Assembly (NCBI RefSeq): GCF_009712035.1
Contig: NZ_VILB01000020.1
Location: 38,670-102,669 of the forward strand
From: Anabaena sp. UHCC 0187
GTDB taxonomy: Bacteria; Cyanobacteriota; Cyanobacteriia; Cyanobacteriales; Nostocaceae
DNA length: 64,000 nt
Direction of reading: 5' to 3'
Positions 1 to 9,288 of this stretch are shown here, one piece after another (the first letter of the stretch is position 1; every line of letters begins with the position of its first letter). Below the pieces are notes generated by a model. The model saw only the letters and a program-made list of their open reading frames with translations, was not told the DNA's origin and ran no database searches. A program made the position numbers and the translations under genes.

Positions 1-641
1 AAAATGTCCATTGACCGTACCCAAGGATGCCATGCCAAAAAAGAAGTTTCACTTTTGTCTTCCCAGCGTTCTTTCTGAACATTGAAGACAACCCAGCTAT
101 TAGGTGTAATAGTATTAAATGCTGTAGACCAAGCACCGACAGGAATATGATTAAACCCAAGAGCAGAACCACAAACAATACAATTAAAACCTCGACTTCT
201 GAGGGCTTTATCTACTGTGTCGCTTAAATTTGTTAGGTCTTCAACATAGTAATTTTCGTAAATTCCTGGATGTTCCCGTTGTGCAGCTTCGGCGGCTTCT
301 GGCAGAATATCAATTCCAGTGATTGATTTGACTCCGATATCCTTTAAAGCTTTTCCTGCCATTCCACTTCCTGCACCAACTTCTAGCACTACCAGGTCTT
401 CAATAGTACCACCAGTTTTGTTGACTTGATCTCTTAGTAAAGAAGACAGCACTGTATGAGATTTAGCTTGTAACTTTTCCATTAAATTTTCATACAGATG
501 TGGAACTCGGTACACTTGGGCATAATCGTGTAATTTCAGCTTAACTTCTTTACCATCTCTCTTTAGCCAAAAAAACTCTTCCTGGATGACTAATTTGCTA
601 GTTTCTTCTGGGATTCGGATTTCAAAATCAAGGTCTTGCAT
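1..641 (-). CDS. SAM-dependent methyltransferase, C-terminus cut off by window edge
   Basis: About 213 codons are visible, running off the left edge with no stop. A class I methyltransferase motif I, EVGAGSG, lies at residues 87-93, followed by GIDILPEAAEAA, the usual acidic end of strand 2 that binds the SAM ribose. The first 80 residues are a helical lead-in. The start is ATG at 641; an A/T-rich stretch precedes it. The substrate cannot be told from sequence. Recognition of the fold rests on the glycine-rich motif and its spacing. Confidence 0.8.
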   Translation of the reverse strand, partial: MQDLDFEIRIPEETSKLVIQEEFFWLKRDGKEVKLKLHDYAQVYRVPHLYENLMEKLQAKSHTVLSSLLRDQVNKTGGTIEDLVVLEVGAGSGMAGKALKDIGVKSITGIDILPEAAEAAQREHPGIYENYYVEDLTNLSDTVDKALRSRGFNCIVCGSALGFNHIPVGAWSTAFNTITPNSWVVFNVQKERWEDKSETSFLAWHPWVRSMDI

Positions 642-751
642 TGTTTTTTACTTTTTATTAGGGTTGGACAACTATTTTTTAGAATTTTAAAAAGTTATAC
701 CATATACTAAATTTCAAAGAATTGGCAGATATAGGAGTCAAATCATAATTT

Positions 752-850
752 TTAGCCTTCGTCCCAAGGTGCGATGGGGTAAAGAATCCCTAAAATCTTT
801 GGATTTCCTGGCCATAGTGCATCTCCTGTTTTAAATTGGTACTCATTCAA
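752..850 (-). pseudogene. Possible C-terminal remnant of a lost gene
   Basis: Directly behind the DUF928 gene an open frame encodes about 32 residues rich in Gly, Pro and Trp, ending ILYPIAPWDEG then TAA. It has no ATG (at best TTG at 850) and an in-frame stop a few codons upstream. It reads like the tail of a longer protein. The family is not recognised; it could also be chance. Confidence 0.25.
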
Positions 851-868
851 TCTTATTTAATTACTGCA

Positions 869-1579
869 TTACTTAAACGGTTGCTGGGAAATATCCTGCA
901 AATCAACAGACTTGAGTAGGGAACGCCAATATGCCATGAGCCTCAAGTTTTGGGGGGATTCCCGACGTAACTGAACCAAGGTGGAAATTGCCTCTACCCA
1001 GATTCCATTTTTGGCATAGATAACAGCTTTTTGGAGAGGATTTGCCTGTTTGAGTTCCGATATCAGTTTTGCCGATGGTTCAACCCGTCGCACCAGTCCC
1101 CTAACATTAATCCCTGTAGAGGGGTCATCAGCATCACAATATATGTCAAATCTCCATAGATAATCTTTACCTACTTCTAAAGCCATATTTTCTGGCAAAT
1201 TAATCTCTATGATTCCCTCATCTGATATTGGTATTTTTGTTTGGTAAATTTCCTCATCATTTGCCGGGACTATCAAACGAAACTCACCCTCAAGTTTTCC
1301 ATCTGGTGACTCAATAAACTTTGATTCTATCTTTGGCACATTAACAAAAAACCCAGGACGAGCAGACATAGTTAAGGACGGACTATTATTCGGTACAATC
1401 CCCAGCATTTTTGACTTACGACATCCACAGTGACAGCCATGATATCCTGGTTCTTGTCGTCGCCATCGGTAGTTTTCATCTACAGTTACTTGCTCTGGTT
1501 TCTGAAACTGTATCTGTGCCTGGACTGGTGTGGCCATTAACGGCATTGCCAACAAAATCAAACCAATATATTTTTGCAT
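869..1579 (-). CDS. DUF928-type secreted protein
   Basis: 236 aa with a signal peptide (MQKYIGLILLAMPLMATPVQA). It then has the layout of cyanobacterial DUF928 proteins: a beta-sandwich-like middle in which an IPxxDEGIIEINLP stretch leads to a conserved WRF/C-D region, and a helical C-terminus. The family is common in cyanobacteria and often sits near CHASE2/CHAT genes; its function is unknown. An odd GCHCGCRKS cysteine cluster follows the signal peptide. It lies downstream of parAB on the same strand, 35 bp away. Confidence 0.75.
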   Translation of the reverse strand: MQKYIGLILLAMPLMATPVQAQIQFQKPEQVTVDENYRWRRQEPGYHGCHCGCRKSKMLGIVPNNSPSLTMSARPGFFVNVPKIESKFIESPDGKLEGEFRLIVPANDEEIYQTKIPISDEGIIEINLPENMALEVGKDYLWRFDIYCDADDPSTGINVRGLVRRVEPSAKLISELKQANPLQKAVIYAKNGIWVEAISTLVQLRRESPQNLRLMAYWRSLLKSVDLQDISQQPFK

Positions 1580-1614
1580 ACTGTATTATGGGATTACTGA
1601 AAGTTTCCTGGTTT

Positions 1615-2517
1615 CTATTCCAACAATTGTTCTAAATCCCCCAACAGTTTCTCTAGCTTCTTGGTTTTCTTGGCATCTTCCCACACCTGGGCATTCTTCA
1701 ATCTTTTACCAATCTCAGAATATTTAGCATTCAATGTTTCTTTGACTGTGGGTTTCCCTGGGGTTAATTCCTTGACTAACTGCTTAATCTCACTTAATGA
1801 CAGATTTTCATTGATAACTTTATCCAGTAATCCCCTACGTTCACCCTCATCTTTAACTTTAGCAACAGCCCTAGCTTTGGTGTATTCTAGTTGACCCTGA
1901 CGCAAGCTTTCCAGGACATCATCGGGTAAATTCAACAATGGTAAACGACTAGTCCGAAAACTTTCAGCGGTGAATCTCCCCACACCCTGTAACACCGATT
2001 CCACAATTTCCAGTTGACGGGAAACGTTTTCCGTAAGTTCTAAGTTACGTCTTTTAGCGTTGGCGACTTGATTGAGAATTGATATAACCTCACCAGAATT
2101 TACATCAAGTTCAATACAGAGTAATTCTAGAATCCCCTCGGTTTCTTCAATGGGGTTGAGGTCTTCCCGTTGCAGGTTTTCCAATAAAGCGATTTGCAGG
2201 GTTTGATGATCTGATAATTCTTTACTGATAATCGGTACTTCCGTCAACCCCGCTGCTTTGGCCGCCCGGAGTCGGCGTTCACCAGCGACTAACTCAAATT
2301 CACCATTAACAGCACGCACCAACAAAGGTTGTAAAATCCCGTGTTCTTTAACTGACTGCACCAATTGACTGAGTTTTTCCGGGTCAAAATACCGTCGGGG
2401 TTGTTGAGCAGGTAAACGAATTTTATCAATATTAACGGTGGCAGTTGGTGATTCTACATCCATACTCAGTAAATCTTCCACACCACGCATTTTCGGGAGT
2501 TCTAATTTCTTGACCAT
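1615..2517 (-). CDS. parB: ParB-like partition protein
   Basis: 300 aa from ATG 2517, which overlaps the parA stop by one base (TGATG), indicating coupled translation. The N-terminal ParB/Sulfiredoxin domain (residues about 30-120) has VAGERRLRAAKAAG, the CTP/phosphate-binding box of ParB proteins, and ALLENLQREDLNPIEE. The centre of the protein, where a DNA-binding HTH is expected, is diverged. The C-terminus is charged and helical. It would bind a centromere-like site and work with ParA in replicon segregation. No parS site was recognised. Confidence 0.88.
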   Translation of the reverse strand: MVKKLELPKMRGVEDLLSMDVESPTATVNIDKIRLPAQQPRRYFDPEKLSQLVQSVKEHGILQPLLVRAVNGEFELVAGERRLRAAKAAGLTEVPIISKELSDHQTLQIALLENLQREDLNPIEETEGILELLCIELDVNSGEVISILNQVANAKRRNLELTENVSRQLEIVESVLQGVGRFTAESFRTSRLPLLNLPDDVLESLRQGQLEYTKARAVAKVKDEGERRGLLDKVINENLSLSEIKQLVKELTPGKPTVKETLNAKYSEIGKRLKNAQVWEDAKKTKKLEKLLGDLEQLLE

Positions 2518-3266
2518 CACAGTTTCTCCATCCCCAATGCTATCTTTTTCAACACTGCGATCGCTGGATGTTTGGGGTCATACACAGCCAACGGTTGACT
2601 ATTCATCACTGCATCCGCAAAGGCTGTGGCACGGGGTATCTTGGGATAAACTTTAGCTAGTGGGGATAACTGCTGTTCCAAAGCCTCCAAAATCACTTTG
2701 TCTTGGTTGGCGTTCACATACAAGGTTGGCACAAATCCGGCGATCGCTAATTTAGAATTGATATGTTTCTTCACCTGTTTGATGCTATCCAATAATAACT
2801 CCGTTCCCTTGAATGCTTTGTAATGAGTCTGGACTGGGACTAAAACATGAGTAGCAGCACAGAGTCCGAGAATACTGAGAATACCCAGAGAAGGAGGACA
2901 GTCAATCAAAATGAAATCGTAGTTATTTAAAATGGGTTCTAAAGCTTGTTTGAGACGTAGTTCCCTGGCCATAACCGCAGAGAGTTGTAATTCTACAGCA
3001 CTGAGGGTAATATTAGCCGGGGCTAAATCCATACCGTGTAAATTGTGGTGAATTGGTAATTTAGTCTCTGGTGTGAGCAGGGAGTCAGCCACGATTTCTT
3101 CGAGTTCATGGGGTTCAAGTCCCATAAAAGTTGTTAGGGATGCCTGGGGGTCAGTATCCACCAATAAAACTTTATGTTTGAGGGAAAGATGATAACCCAA
3201 ATTCATCGTTAGACTGGTTTTCATCACCCCACCGGCTTGATTGAAAATAGCAATAATTTTAGTCAC
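2517..3266 (-). CDS. parA: ParA-like partition ATPase
   Basis: 249 aa, full length for a short (type Ib-like) ParA. The deviant Walker A reads FNQAGGVMKTS: the usual signature lysine is Ala11 and the usual glycine before the P-loop lysine is Met15. Walker A' DTDPQASLTTF and Walker B LIDCPPSLGILS are intact. First gene of the parAB operon, divergent from the adenine deaminase gene. The NQAGG form of the P-loop is, from memory, frequent in cyanobacterial plasmid ParAs; the Met is less usual. Confidence 0.9.
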   Translation of the reverse strand: MTKIIAIFNQAGGVMKTSLTMNLGYHLSLKHKVLLVDTDPQASLTTFMGLEPHELEEIVADSLLTPETKLPIHHNLHGMDLAPANITLSAVELQLSAVMARELRLKQALEPILNNYDFILIDCPPSLGILSILGLCAATHVLVPVQTHYKAFKGTELLLDSIKQVKKHINSKLAIAGFVPTLYVNANQDKVILEALEQQLSPLAKVYPKIPRATAFADAVMNSQPLAVYDPKHPAIAVLKKIALGMEKL

Positions 3267-3416
3267 AATTTTCTTTAAATTCTTGGTTCTACGGTTTATG
3301 CTAATACTTGAGAGTCAGGAAAAATCAGGGGTTATTCATCAGTAAAATCCTTACTTTATTATTGCATTTTTTTGTCATAAAAACTCTACCTTTAGTTATT
3401 ATTTAACGATAAAATT

Positions 3417-5048
3417 ATGAATAACTTTACACTCTCTGGCAACATTGTTGATGTTCTCCACCGTCGCATTTTCCCCGGTACTATCTACATTCAGGATGGA
3501 CGCATTCAAACCATAGTCCAAGACCAGGGGCAATATTCACAGTACATTCTTCCCGGTTTTGTTGATGCTCATGTTCATATCGAAAGCTCGATGCTTGTGC
3601 CTAGTGAATTTGCCCGATTAGCGACGGTGCATGGTACGGTGTCCTCTGTCTCTGACCCCCACGAAATCGCCAATGTGTTGGGTTTGGCAGGTGTGGAATT
3701 TATGATAGACAATGCCGCCCAGACTCCTTTTACAATAGCCTTTGGTTTTCCTGCTTGTGTCCCTGCCACCGAGTTTGAAACTGCTGGGGCAAAACTGACG
3801 GTAAACGATTTCCGTCAACTGGTTTCCCAGGGGATTTCTTATCTGAGTGAGGTGATGAATGTTCCTGGTGTTTTGGCAGATGATGTAGAAATGATGGACA
3901 AAATTCACCTAGCGCAAAGTCTGGGACTACCCATTGATGGTCACGCACCGGGGTTATCTGGTACAGGATTACGTAAATATACTGCTCAAATTACCACTGA
4001 TCATGAATGTTCCACACTAAATGAAGCTGTAGAGAAATTAGCATTGGGAATGAAGATACAGATCCGGGAGGGTTCAGCAACTAAAAACTTTGATGCCCTG
4101 CACAGTTTGATTGACTCTTACCCTGAACATTGTATGTTTTGTAGCGATGATAAACACCCTGATGATTTAGTTACTGGACACATTAATCTACTGGTGAAAC
4201 GGGCTGTGGCATTAGGTCACGATGTGATGAATGTGCTGCAAATTGCCTGTGTGAACCCCGTCAAACATTACAATCTTGATGTGGGACTATTGCAGATTGG
4301 TGATATTGCAGATTTGATTGTTGTCAATAATTTACAAGATTTTCAGGTGTTGGCTACCTATTGTCAGGGAATATTAACAGCAAAAACAGGGTCAACTTTG
4401 TTACCATCAGTTCCTATTATACCCATCAATAAATTTATCACTACTCCAAAAACACCGGGGGACTTTGCAATTACCGCCAGGGGTGCAACAGCCAGAGTCA
4501 TCACCGTTACCGATGGACAATTAATCACAGGGGAAAAGTGTGTACCAGCACATATTGAAAACGGTGAGGTTATAGCTGACTTAGAGCAAGATATCCTAAA
4601 AATTACGGTTGTTAATCGGTATCAAGACAAACCCCCAGCATTGGCATTAGTGCAGAACTTTGGATTGAAACGGGGGGCGATAGCTTCGAGTGTGGCGCAT
4701 GATTCCCATAATATTGTGGCAGTGGGGACAACCGACACGGAAATCTGTGCAGCGATAAATGCCATCATTCAACATCAAGGTGGTATTGCAGTAGTAGAAG
4801 ACAATGTAGTTCATGTATTACCTTTACCTGTGGCTGGGTTGATGAGTGATACTGATGGTTATGAGGTAGCAAAACAGTATGCAGAACTTGATGCTGGGGC
4901 AAAACGATTAGGGTCAAAACTGACTGCACCATTCATGACACTTTCATTTATGGCATTGTTGGTGATACCAAACTTAAAACTCAGTGACCGGGGGTTATTT
5001 AGTGGTCAAGAGTTCCGGTTTGTGTCGTTGTGGAGTGATACAAAATAA
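3417..5048 (+). CDS. ade: Adenine deaminase
   Basis: 543 aa, full length for the bacterial amidohydrolase-type adenine deaminase (adenine to hypoxanthine plus ammonia, purine salvage). The metal-binding HxH lies in GFVDAHVHIESSML near residue 55. GHAPGLSG, DHECST and FCSDDKHPDDL supply the remaining metal ligands and catalytic Asp. The C-terminal adenine deaminase domain (VAHDSHNIVAVG, GGIAVVEDN) is complete. Single gene divergent from parA with 150 bp between them. Confidence 0.93.
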   Translation: MNNFTLSGNIVDVLHRRIFPGTIYIQDGRIQTIVQDQGQYSQYILPGFVDAHVHIESSMLVPSEFARLATVHGTVSSVSDPHEIANVLGLAGVEFMIDNAAQTPFTIAFGFPACVPATEFETAGAKLTVNDFRQLVSQGISYLSEVMNVPGVLADDVEMMDKIHLAQSLGLPIDGHAPGLSGTGLRKYTAQITTDHECSTLNEAVEKLALGMKIQIREGSATKNFDALHSLIDSYPEHCMFCSDDKHPDDLVTGHINLLVKRAVALGHDVMNVLQIACVNPVKHYNLDVGLLQIGDIADLIVVNNLQDFQVLATYCQGILTAKTGSTLLPSVPIIPINKFITTPKTPGDFAITARGATARVITVTDGQLITGEKCVPAHIENGEVIADLEQDILKITVVNRYQDKPPALALVQNFGLKRGAIASSVAHDSHNIVAVGTTDTEICAAINAIIQHQGGIAVVEDNVVHVLPLPVAGLMSDTDGYEVAKQYAELDAGAKRLGSKLTAPFMTLSFMALLVIPNLKLSDRGLFSGQEFRFVSLWSDTK

Positions 5049-5096
5049 ACGATGTTTGTGGTGTTTTTGTGGGGATTGTCAATGTTTAATATTGAT

Positions 5097-5114
5097 TTAT
5101 TTTAGCTAAAATAA
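5097..5114. promoter_or_regulatory. Perfect 18-bp palindrome upstream of small coiled-coil gene
   Basis: TTATTTTAGCTAAAATAA is a perfect inverted repeat without a loop, 35 bp before the next start codon. Position and symmetry suit a dimeric repressor operator. No regulator is assigned. Confidence 0.45.
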
Positions 5115-5148
5115 TGTTAGAATCGGACTAATTTATGGAACTCAACAA

Positions 5149-5385
5149 ATGCCAACTATTGCGGAAAGAAAAGCGGCTCTAAAAGTTTCCCAAAATATAG
5201 CATTGACAGCCCTAAAAAAGAAACTCAAGAATGATTTAGATTATCTGAAAATCGCAAGACAAAAGCAGATAATGGATATCAAAACCACTCTTGCCAATGA
5301 CGTGGTGAAGATGAAAGCTGCTCATAAAGCTCAAATAGATGCAGTGAAAGCAAAAAACAAAAATGATTTGGCTGCTATCAAATAA
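5149..5385 (+). CDS. Small Lys-rich coiled-coil protein
   Basis: 78 aa, almost wholly alpha-helical by composition, with heptad-like Ala/Leu/Lys spacing and no Cys, Trp or Pro beyond residue 2. The start ATG follows CTCAACAA. It is followed at 20 bp by the PAS/membrane protein gene and may be co-transcribed with it. Function not recognised. Confidence 0.6.
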   Translation: MPTIAERKAALKVSQNIALTALKKKLKNDLDYLKIARQKQIMDIKTTLANDVVKMKAAHKAQIDAVKAKNKNDLAAIK

Positions 5386-5404
5386 ATTGACCCTCTGCAA
5401 AAAG

Positions 5405-6217
5405 ATGATTGAACTTAACTTTATAGATGCCATGCCGGGGTTTATTTCAATTATTGACTTAAACCTGAGATATCTTATGGTTAATAAAAAACTAGCTGAG
5501 TTAATGAACTTAGATAGAGAATCGTTTAAGGGAATGTCTGTAGGTAGTAGATGTCATGAACAAAGACAAGGAATCCAGAAGTTGATAGATGCTCCCATCG
5601 GCACAGAGATAAACTGGGAGTATTATTATCATGATATTTGTTTATTGGTGTCTTCTAAAAGAGAAGAATACTTTATTATCAATCAAGCACTTGACATTAG
5701 TGATAGAAAAAACCTAGAGGAAAAACTCAAAGGCTTAAATAAAAGAAATGGGATATTACTAAAAGCTATTCCTGAAGCTATCAAATCAGTAGCAGGAAGA
5801 CGCTCGACCGATGAGTTAGAGTTTCTTGTGAAATCTTTAACTGAAAATCCCATTGTTGACCAAAGACAATCGTTAGAAACTTTAGTAGAATTAGAAGTAC
5901 AAGTCAGGGGAAATTCTGCCAGAATGCAGCAAATTGAAAAAGTGCTATTTTTGGATGGGTCTTCATTAATGAATAGAGTCAAAGAACTGGAAATACATCA
6001 ACGCAGCGATAATGAAAACTGGCAGGAATTTGCAGAAAACAAAGATAAAATAGAGAACTTATCCAGAATTTCCACTATTGTTACCAACATCCCCGGTGGG
6101 TTAAAATCCTGGTTTATCATCTTTATTATCTTCCAAATGGTTGGTATTTTCTTTATTGATGTGGGCATCCGGGTATTTAATTTGGAGTCTGTTGTCCCCC
6201 TGGAAAGAAAAAAATAA
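5405..6217 (+). CDS. PAS-domain protein with coiled coil and C-terminal membrane segment
   Basis: 270 aa from ATG 5405, chosen because the longer frame begins inside the preceding gene. The N-terminus (DAMPGFISIIDLNLRYLMVN, then a PAS-like core ending DISDRKNLEEKL) has the usual PAS-to-coiled-coil junction. A long helical region follows, then a single hydrophobic segment near residues 232-252. No kinase or output domain is present, so it may be a membrane-tethered sensor or scaffold. The ligand is unknown. Confidence 0.65.
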   Translation: MIELNFIDAMPGFISIIDLNLRYLMVNKKLAELMNLDRESFKGMSVGSRCHEQRQGIQKLIDAPIGTEINWEYYYHDICLLVSSKREEYFIINQALDISDRKNLEEKLKGLNKRNGILLKAIPEAIKSVAGRRSTDELEFLVKSLTENPIVDQRQSLETLVELEVQVRGNSARMQQIEKVLFLDGSSLMNRVKELEIHQRSDNENWQEFAENKDKIENLSRISTIVTNIPGGLKSWFIIFIIFQMVGIFFIDVGIRVFNLESVVPLERKK

Positions 6218-6218
6218 C

Positions 6219-6722
6219 TCACACCAATTTCTTGACCTCATGAGGCAATAGAATATTATCCCCCCAAAACCCAGACTTTAGTTTATAGGCTTTTGCACAA
6301 TTCTTGATGATTCCTGTATATAAACTTAGTTCCCTGGTGGTAAAATCATAATGTTGGAACGGTAAATAATAAGCACACATTCCCGCTAAACACATTTGTA
6401 GTTGAATATTATTAGTTGCGGAAACCGTGCCAACATACCAATCACATAACCACCGATTATATTGGTCTAATTCATAAGGAATAATAATCAAGGGTTTTCT
6501 AGTGATTAAACTTCCCAGAAACTCTTGAGACTTTATTGCCCATTGCCAATGTTTTAATATTTGAGGGTTATCACTATATTGTCCGGGTTTCTGCATTTCT
6601 GGGGCATCAATCCACCTGGCACGACTATGAAAATCTTGTCCATCATAATTGAGTTTTAGCGTATCCCCATCAGCAATAAATTTCAAGGTGGGTTTGATTC
6701 TTTTATTTGGTATTATCATCAT
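6219..6722 (-). CDS. Staphylococcal-nuclease-like (SNase) protein
   Basis: 167 aa. It shows the SNase OB-fold landmarks: IADGDTLKL (substrate loop), SRARWIDAPEMQ (catalytic Arg and Glu, ID-APE signature) and DQYNRWLCDWYV (second catalytic Arg). No signal peptide is evident. It converges on the PAS gene (1 bp between stops) and diverges from a second SNase-like gene. A Ca-dependent nuclease activity is expected from the family. Confidence 0.75.
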   Translation of the reverse strand: MMIIPNKRIKPTLKFIADGDTLKLNYDGQDFHSRARWIDAPEMQKPGQYSDNPQILKHWQWAIKSQEFLGSLITRKPLIIIPYELDQYNRWLCDWYVGTVSATNNIQLQMCLAGMCAYYLPFQHYDFTTRELSLYTGIIKNCAKAYKLKSGFWGDNILLPHEVKKLV

Positions 6723-6742
6723 CTTTTTCTAAACATTATAAC

Positions 6743-7183
6743 ATGAATCACAAAATTATTTGGGGACTCGGTTTATTTGGGGTATTGGGTATCATTTTCA
6801 TATTAACATCTGGTAAAAATCCCCCCAACGGTGAAACTTACACGGTGTTAAATATTGAGGATAATTTAAGTTTGAATATTAGCAATGCCAAAGAGCAACA
6901 TCAAATTAAACTTTGTGGGGTGGATATCCCCAAAAGTCAACAATCAACAGCGAAAACTTTGATATCCAAAGAACTACAAACTGTTGATAATATAGTATTG
7001 GTTACATTCATTGGTGATAAAGCCGAGGTGTTTTTAACTGATAGTTCTCCAGAAAAAATGTTATCTGAGGAATTATTAGTGCAAGGATTAGCCAAACTAC
7101 AACAGGATAATTGCCCCAATCAATCTAGTTTAGAAACTGCGGAAAATATCGCTAAACAAAATAAAATTGGGGTCTGGAAATAA
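6743..7183 (+). CDS. Membrane-anchored, probably inactive SNase-like protein
   Basis: 146 aa from ATG 6743; the longer frame would need a TTG inside the opposite gene. A hydrophobic N-terminal anchor (IIWGLGLFGVLGIIFIL) is followed by an SNase-like OB fold. The motif equivalent to R-x-x-G-I-D-x-P-E reads IKLCGVDIPK, so the catalytic Arg/Glu are missing. The C-terminal AENIAKQNKIGVWK is the usual SNase ending. Likely a binding, non-catalytic relative of its neighbour. Confidence 0.6.
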   Translation: MNHKIIWGLGLFGVLGIIFILTSGKNPPNGETYTVLNIEDNLSLNISNAKEQHQIKLCGVDIPKSQQSTAKTLISKELQTVDNIVLVTFIGDKAEVFLTDSSPEKMLSEELLVQGLAKLQQDNCPNQSSLETAENIAKQNKIGVWK

Positions 7184-7194
7184 CCCCATAACTA

Positions 7195-8157
7195 TTACGA
7201 ATTAACCAAAACAGGTTCAATCCAAATCCGTTTTGATTGTTTCCATTTATTATCACTAGATGGTTCAAGAACCCGCCAATGTCCCCGTCTCCAATGAGTA
7301 TGGGGTGATGAATGAGTACCAGATTTAGTAATATCAGATTTAGTTTGGTATCCTTTACCTAACCATCTAGCCCGACGGATATTGGGGTTCTTAATCACAC
7401 CGAAACCCTGGGATTTAGTAATAATTTCACCATCGGAAACCTCGGTATTGAGAGTTGGGGAATATTCCAAAGACAACAGGATATTAACAACAAAGTTTCT
7501 TACCCTGTCTAAAAACTCTCTGTCAGCTTCGTCAATGGTATTCCTACCAAGATTATTGTCATCGTTGTAACTCAAATCACCGTTATCTGTAACCTGACAA
7601 CTAGACATCCACACAGTTTCTTTACTGCTGGTTGTAGACCAATCAAAGTGCAAATCTTGAGTCTGAATCTCTGGAATTTCAATATCTCTCCACTTCCCTG
7701 TTCCCCATTCTGGATGTTGGTTATTATTACAATGAACCACCAAATAATCTATATCCCCACTGGGTGATTTTAATACTTTGGGCAACGCTATCAAAAATGT
7801 CGGCAATGATGGTTGCCAGCCTGTTAATACCCCTGGTTTATTTAGTACATCGGTATTATCAAAAGCCTGAAATAACTCGTCTGTGATGCAATAAAGGGGG
7901 GCATCCTGAATGAACCATAATGACATTCGATGACTATGGACAAACGCCGAAAAGTCAGCATTAGCAAATTCGACATCACAGGTTGATAACCCCACCCCGA
8001 CAATACCGCTTAATTCTTCCCAGGAAATATAACCTTGGGGAGTCTGATAATTCCTATCAGCACGGATTTGTTTCAACAGTTTTTTATTGATTTTATTAAA
8101 GATTTTAAGGCTGTTGGTTCTGTTCATTTTGTTGGGGTCTAATACAATGGTTTTCAT
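7195..8157 (-). CDS. Hypothetical protein, first gene of the box array
   Basis: 320 aa from ATG 8157, 39 nt after the conserved box at 8197; a GTG at 8184 is an alternative. No family is recognised. The C-terminal third (RARWLGKGYQTK, HSSPHTHWRRGHWRVLEP) is basic and His/Trp-rich. That ending resembles a C-terminal stretch I have seen in plasmid proteins of unknown role, but no function follows. It is the largest unknown of the array apart from the 16.3-kb gene. Confidence 0.7.
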   Translation of the reverse strand: MKTIVLDPNKMNRTNSLKIFNKINKKLLKQIRADRNYQTPQGYISWEELSGIVGVGLSTCDVEFANADFSAFVHSHRMSLWFIQDAPLYCITDELFQAFDNTDVLNKPGVLTGWQPSLPTFLIALPKVLKSPSGDIDYLVVHCNNNQHPEWGTGKWRDIEIPEIQTQDLHFDWSTTSSKETVWMSSCQVTDNGDLSYNDDNNLGRNTIDEADREFLDRVRNFVVNILLSLEYSPTLNTEVSDGEIITKSQGFGVIKNPNIRRARWLGKGYQTKSDITKSGTHSSPHTHWRRGHWRVLEPSSDNKWKQSKRIWIEPVLVNS

Positions 8158-8196
8158 GATTAAATATTTCAATTGATAATTCACCGCTACCAGTCA

Positions 8197-8204
8197 GCGA
8201 TAGC
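8197..8204 (-). promoter_or_regulatory. Array box, exact (GCTATCGC)
   Basis: 39 nt before ATG 8157; preceded by a hairpin-plus-T-tract terminator. Confidence 0.75.
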
Positions 8205-8234
8205 ATTAAAAAAACCCAGGAATAACCCTGAGTC
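8205..8234 (-). terminator. Intrinsic terminator after the Gp37/Gp68-like gene
   Basis: Stem ACTCAGGG/CCTGGGT followed by seven T on the minus strand, directly abutting the box. Confidence 0.75.
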
Positions 8235-8242
8235 TTATGATA

Positions 8243-9286
8243 TTAAGGAAATTGACGTATCTGTAAATCCTGCGGGAACTCCATTAAAATCCCACCCTTT
8301 TTATCACTGATTTTGTAGGGTGCGTTATTTAACATGGGTTTTGCTCCGAGTTGTTTGATGAATACTGGGATTTGGGATTTTTGGCATTGGTGAACTAGCG
8401 ATCGCAGATTCTCAATATGACAAACACGGGCATTGTGTCCAGACTCCCCACCAATAATTACCCAACTTAATTGAGGTTTACACTGAGTACAAATTGCTAA
8501 TCCAGCTACGGGTGCAGCGTCAACAGCATAGAGAATATCCCGTTGTTCACCGCAACCGTCACAGATACCCGCACCAATAAACTCGCTTAAATACTCTGAT
8601 AAATCAAGTTCTTCAAGCAATGGTTCACAACTGAGAAACCGAATCTTGGCAGGTGTTTTTAGCAAATAATAAACATCTTCAGCGTCTTTCTGTGTGCATA
8701 CCGAATACCCCAACCACAGATGATCCAATGGTAACTTGAGTGCCGTTTCCTCTAAGAATCTGCAACTTTCCTCTACTAATTTGCGTACCCGTTTTGTTAA
8801 CTTGGTTTCCAGGATGTCAGATTTAGCTTTCACCAATGCAGACTTAATCTTTTGAAGACGGTCAGGACTGGTGAAATACCGATACATGATTTCCGGGCGT
8901 TTGGTGAGAATTTGGTAAATGTTCCACCGGGCGATGATCATGTATGCCACAGCTTCATCTATGAAATCGAAGGGTACATCATGATGAAATAAATCCCCCA
9001 AATTAGCGACAAATACGAGTTCTGGTTTTTCCCAGTTTCCCCATTCCAAAATCCATTTTAAGCGTTGAGGTTGTAGATTAATTTGTCCTGTCCATTGCAG
9101 TTTACCATTGGTTGATTTTCGGACTGTTCCTGCAAAAACATCAGAGATTTTGGGGTTGGGGTGATGTGAATGAATCCAACTTTCTAAAATTGCATAGCAA
9201 TTCGCGCACCCCTCAGAATCAGGGTCACAGCCCGTTACTATTGGCCATGTATTCCCAGTCCATTCAATATTAGAATCTTTGCTCAT
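8243..9286 (-). CDS. Phage Gp37/Gp68-like (DUF5131) protein
   Basis: 347 aa. It opens SNIEWTGNTWPIVTGCDPDSEGCANCYA, the signature of the DUF5131 'phage Gp37/Gp68' family, with a three-cysteine cluster like that of radical-SAM-type [4Fe-4S] proteins. ELVFVANLGDLFHHDVPF, QILTKRPE, IRFLSCEPLLEEL and WVIIGGESG are further family blocks. A CDGC...CTQC zinc-ribbon-like insert lies near residue 240. The exact role is unknown; the family is typical of phages and plasmids. Its start is 2 bp after the stop of the 69-aa gene, so the two share the box at 9538. Confidence 0.88.
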   Translation of the reverse strand: MSKDSNIEWTGNTWPIVTGCDPDSEGCANCYAILESWIHSHHPNPKISDVFAGTVRKSTNGKLQWTGQINLQPQRLKWILEWGNWEKPELVFVANLGDLFHHDVPFDFIDEAVAYMIIARWNIYQILTKRPEIMYRYFTSPDRLQKIKSALVKAKSDILETKLTKRVRKLVEESCRFLEETALKLPLDHLWLGYSVCTQKDAEDVYYLLKTPAKIRFLSCEPLLEELDLSEYLSEFIGAGICDGCGEQRDILYAVDAAPVAGLAICTQCKPQLSWVIIGGESGHNARVCHIENLRSLVHQCQKSQIPVFIKQLGAKPMLNNAPYKISDKKGGILMEFPQDLQIRQFP

Positions 9287-9288
9287 TT

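Noticed and set aside
27..227. Plus-strand 66-aa ORF
   Set aside because: It is antisense to the methyltransferase that runs off the left edge, whose frame has clear motifs.
752..850. Functional small gene after DUF928
   Set aside because: No proper start codon and an in-frame stop close upstream; kept only as a possible remnant.
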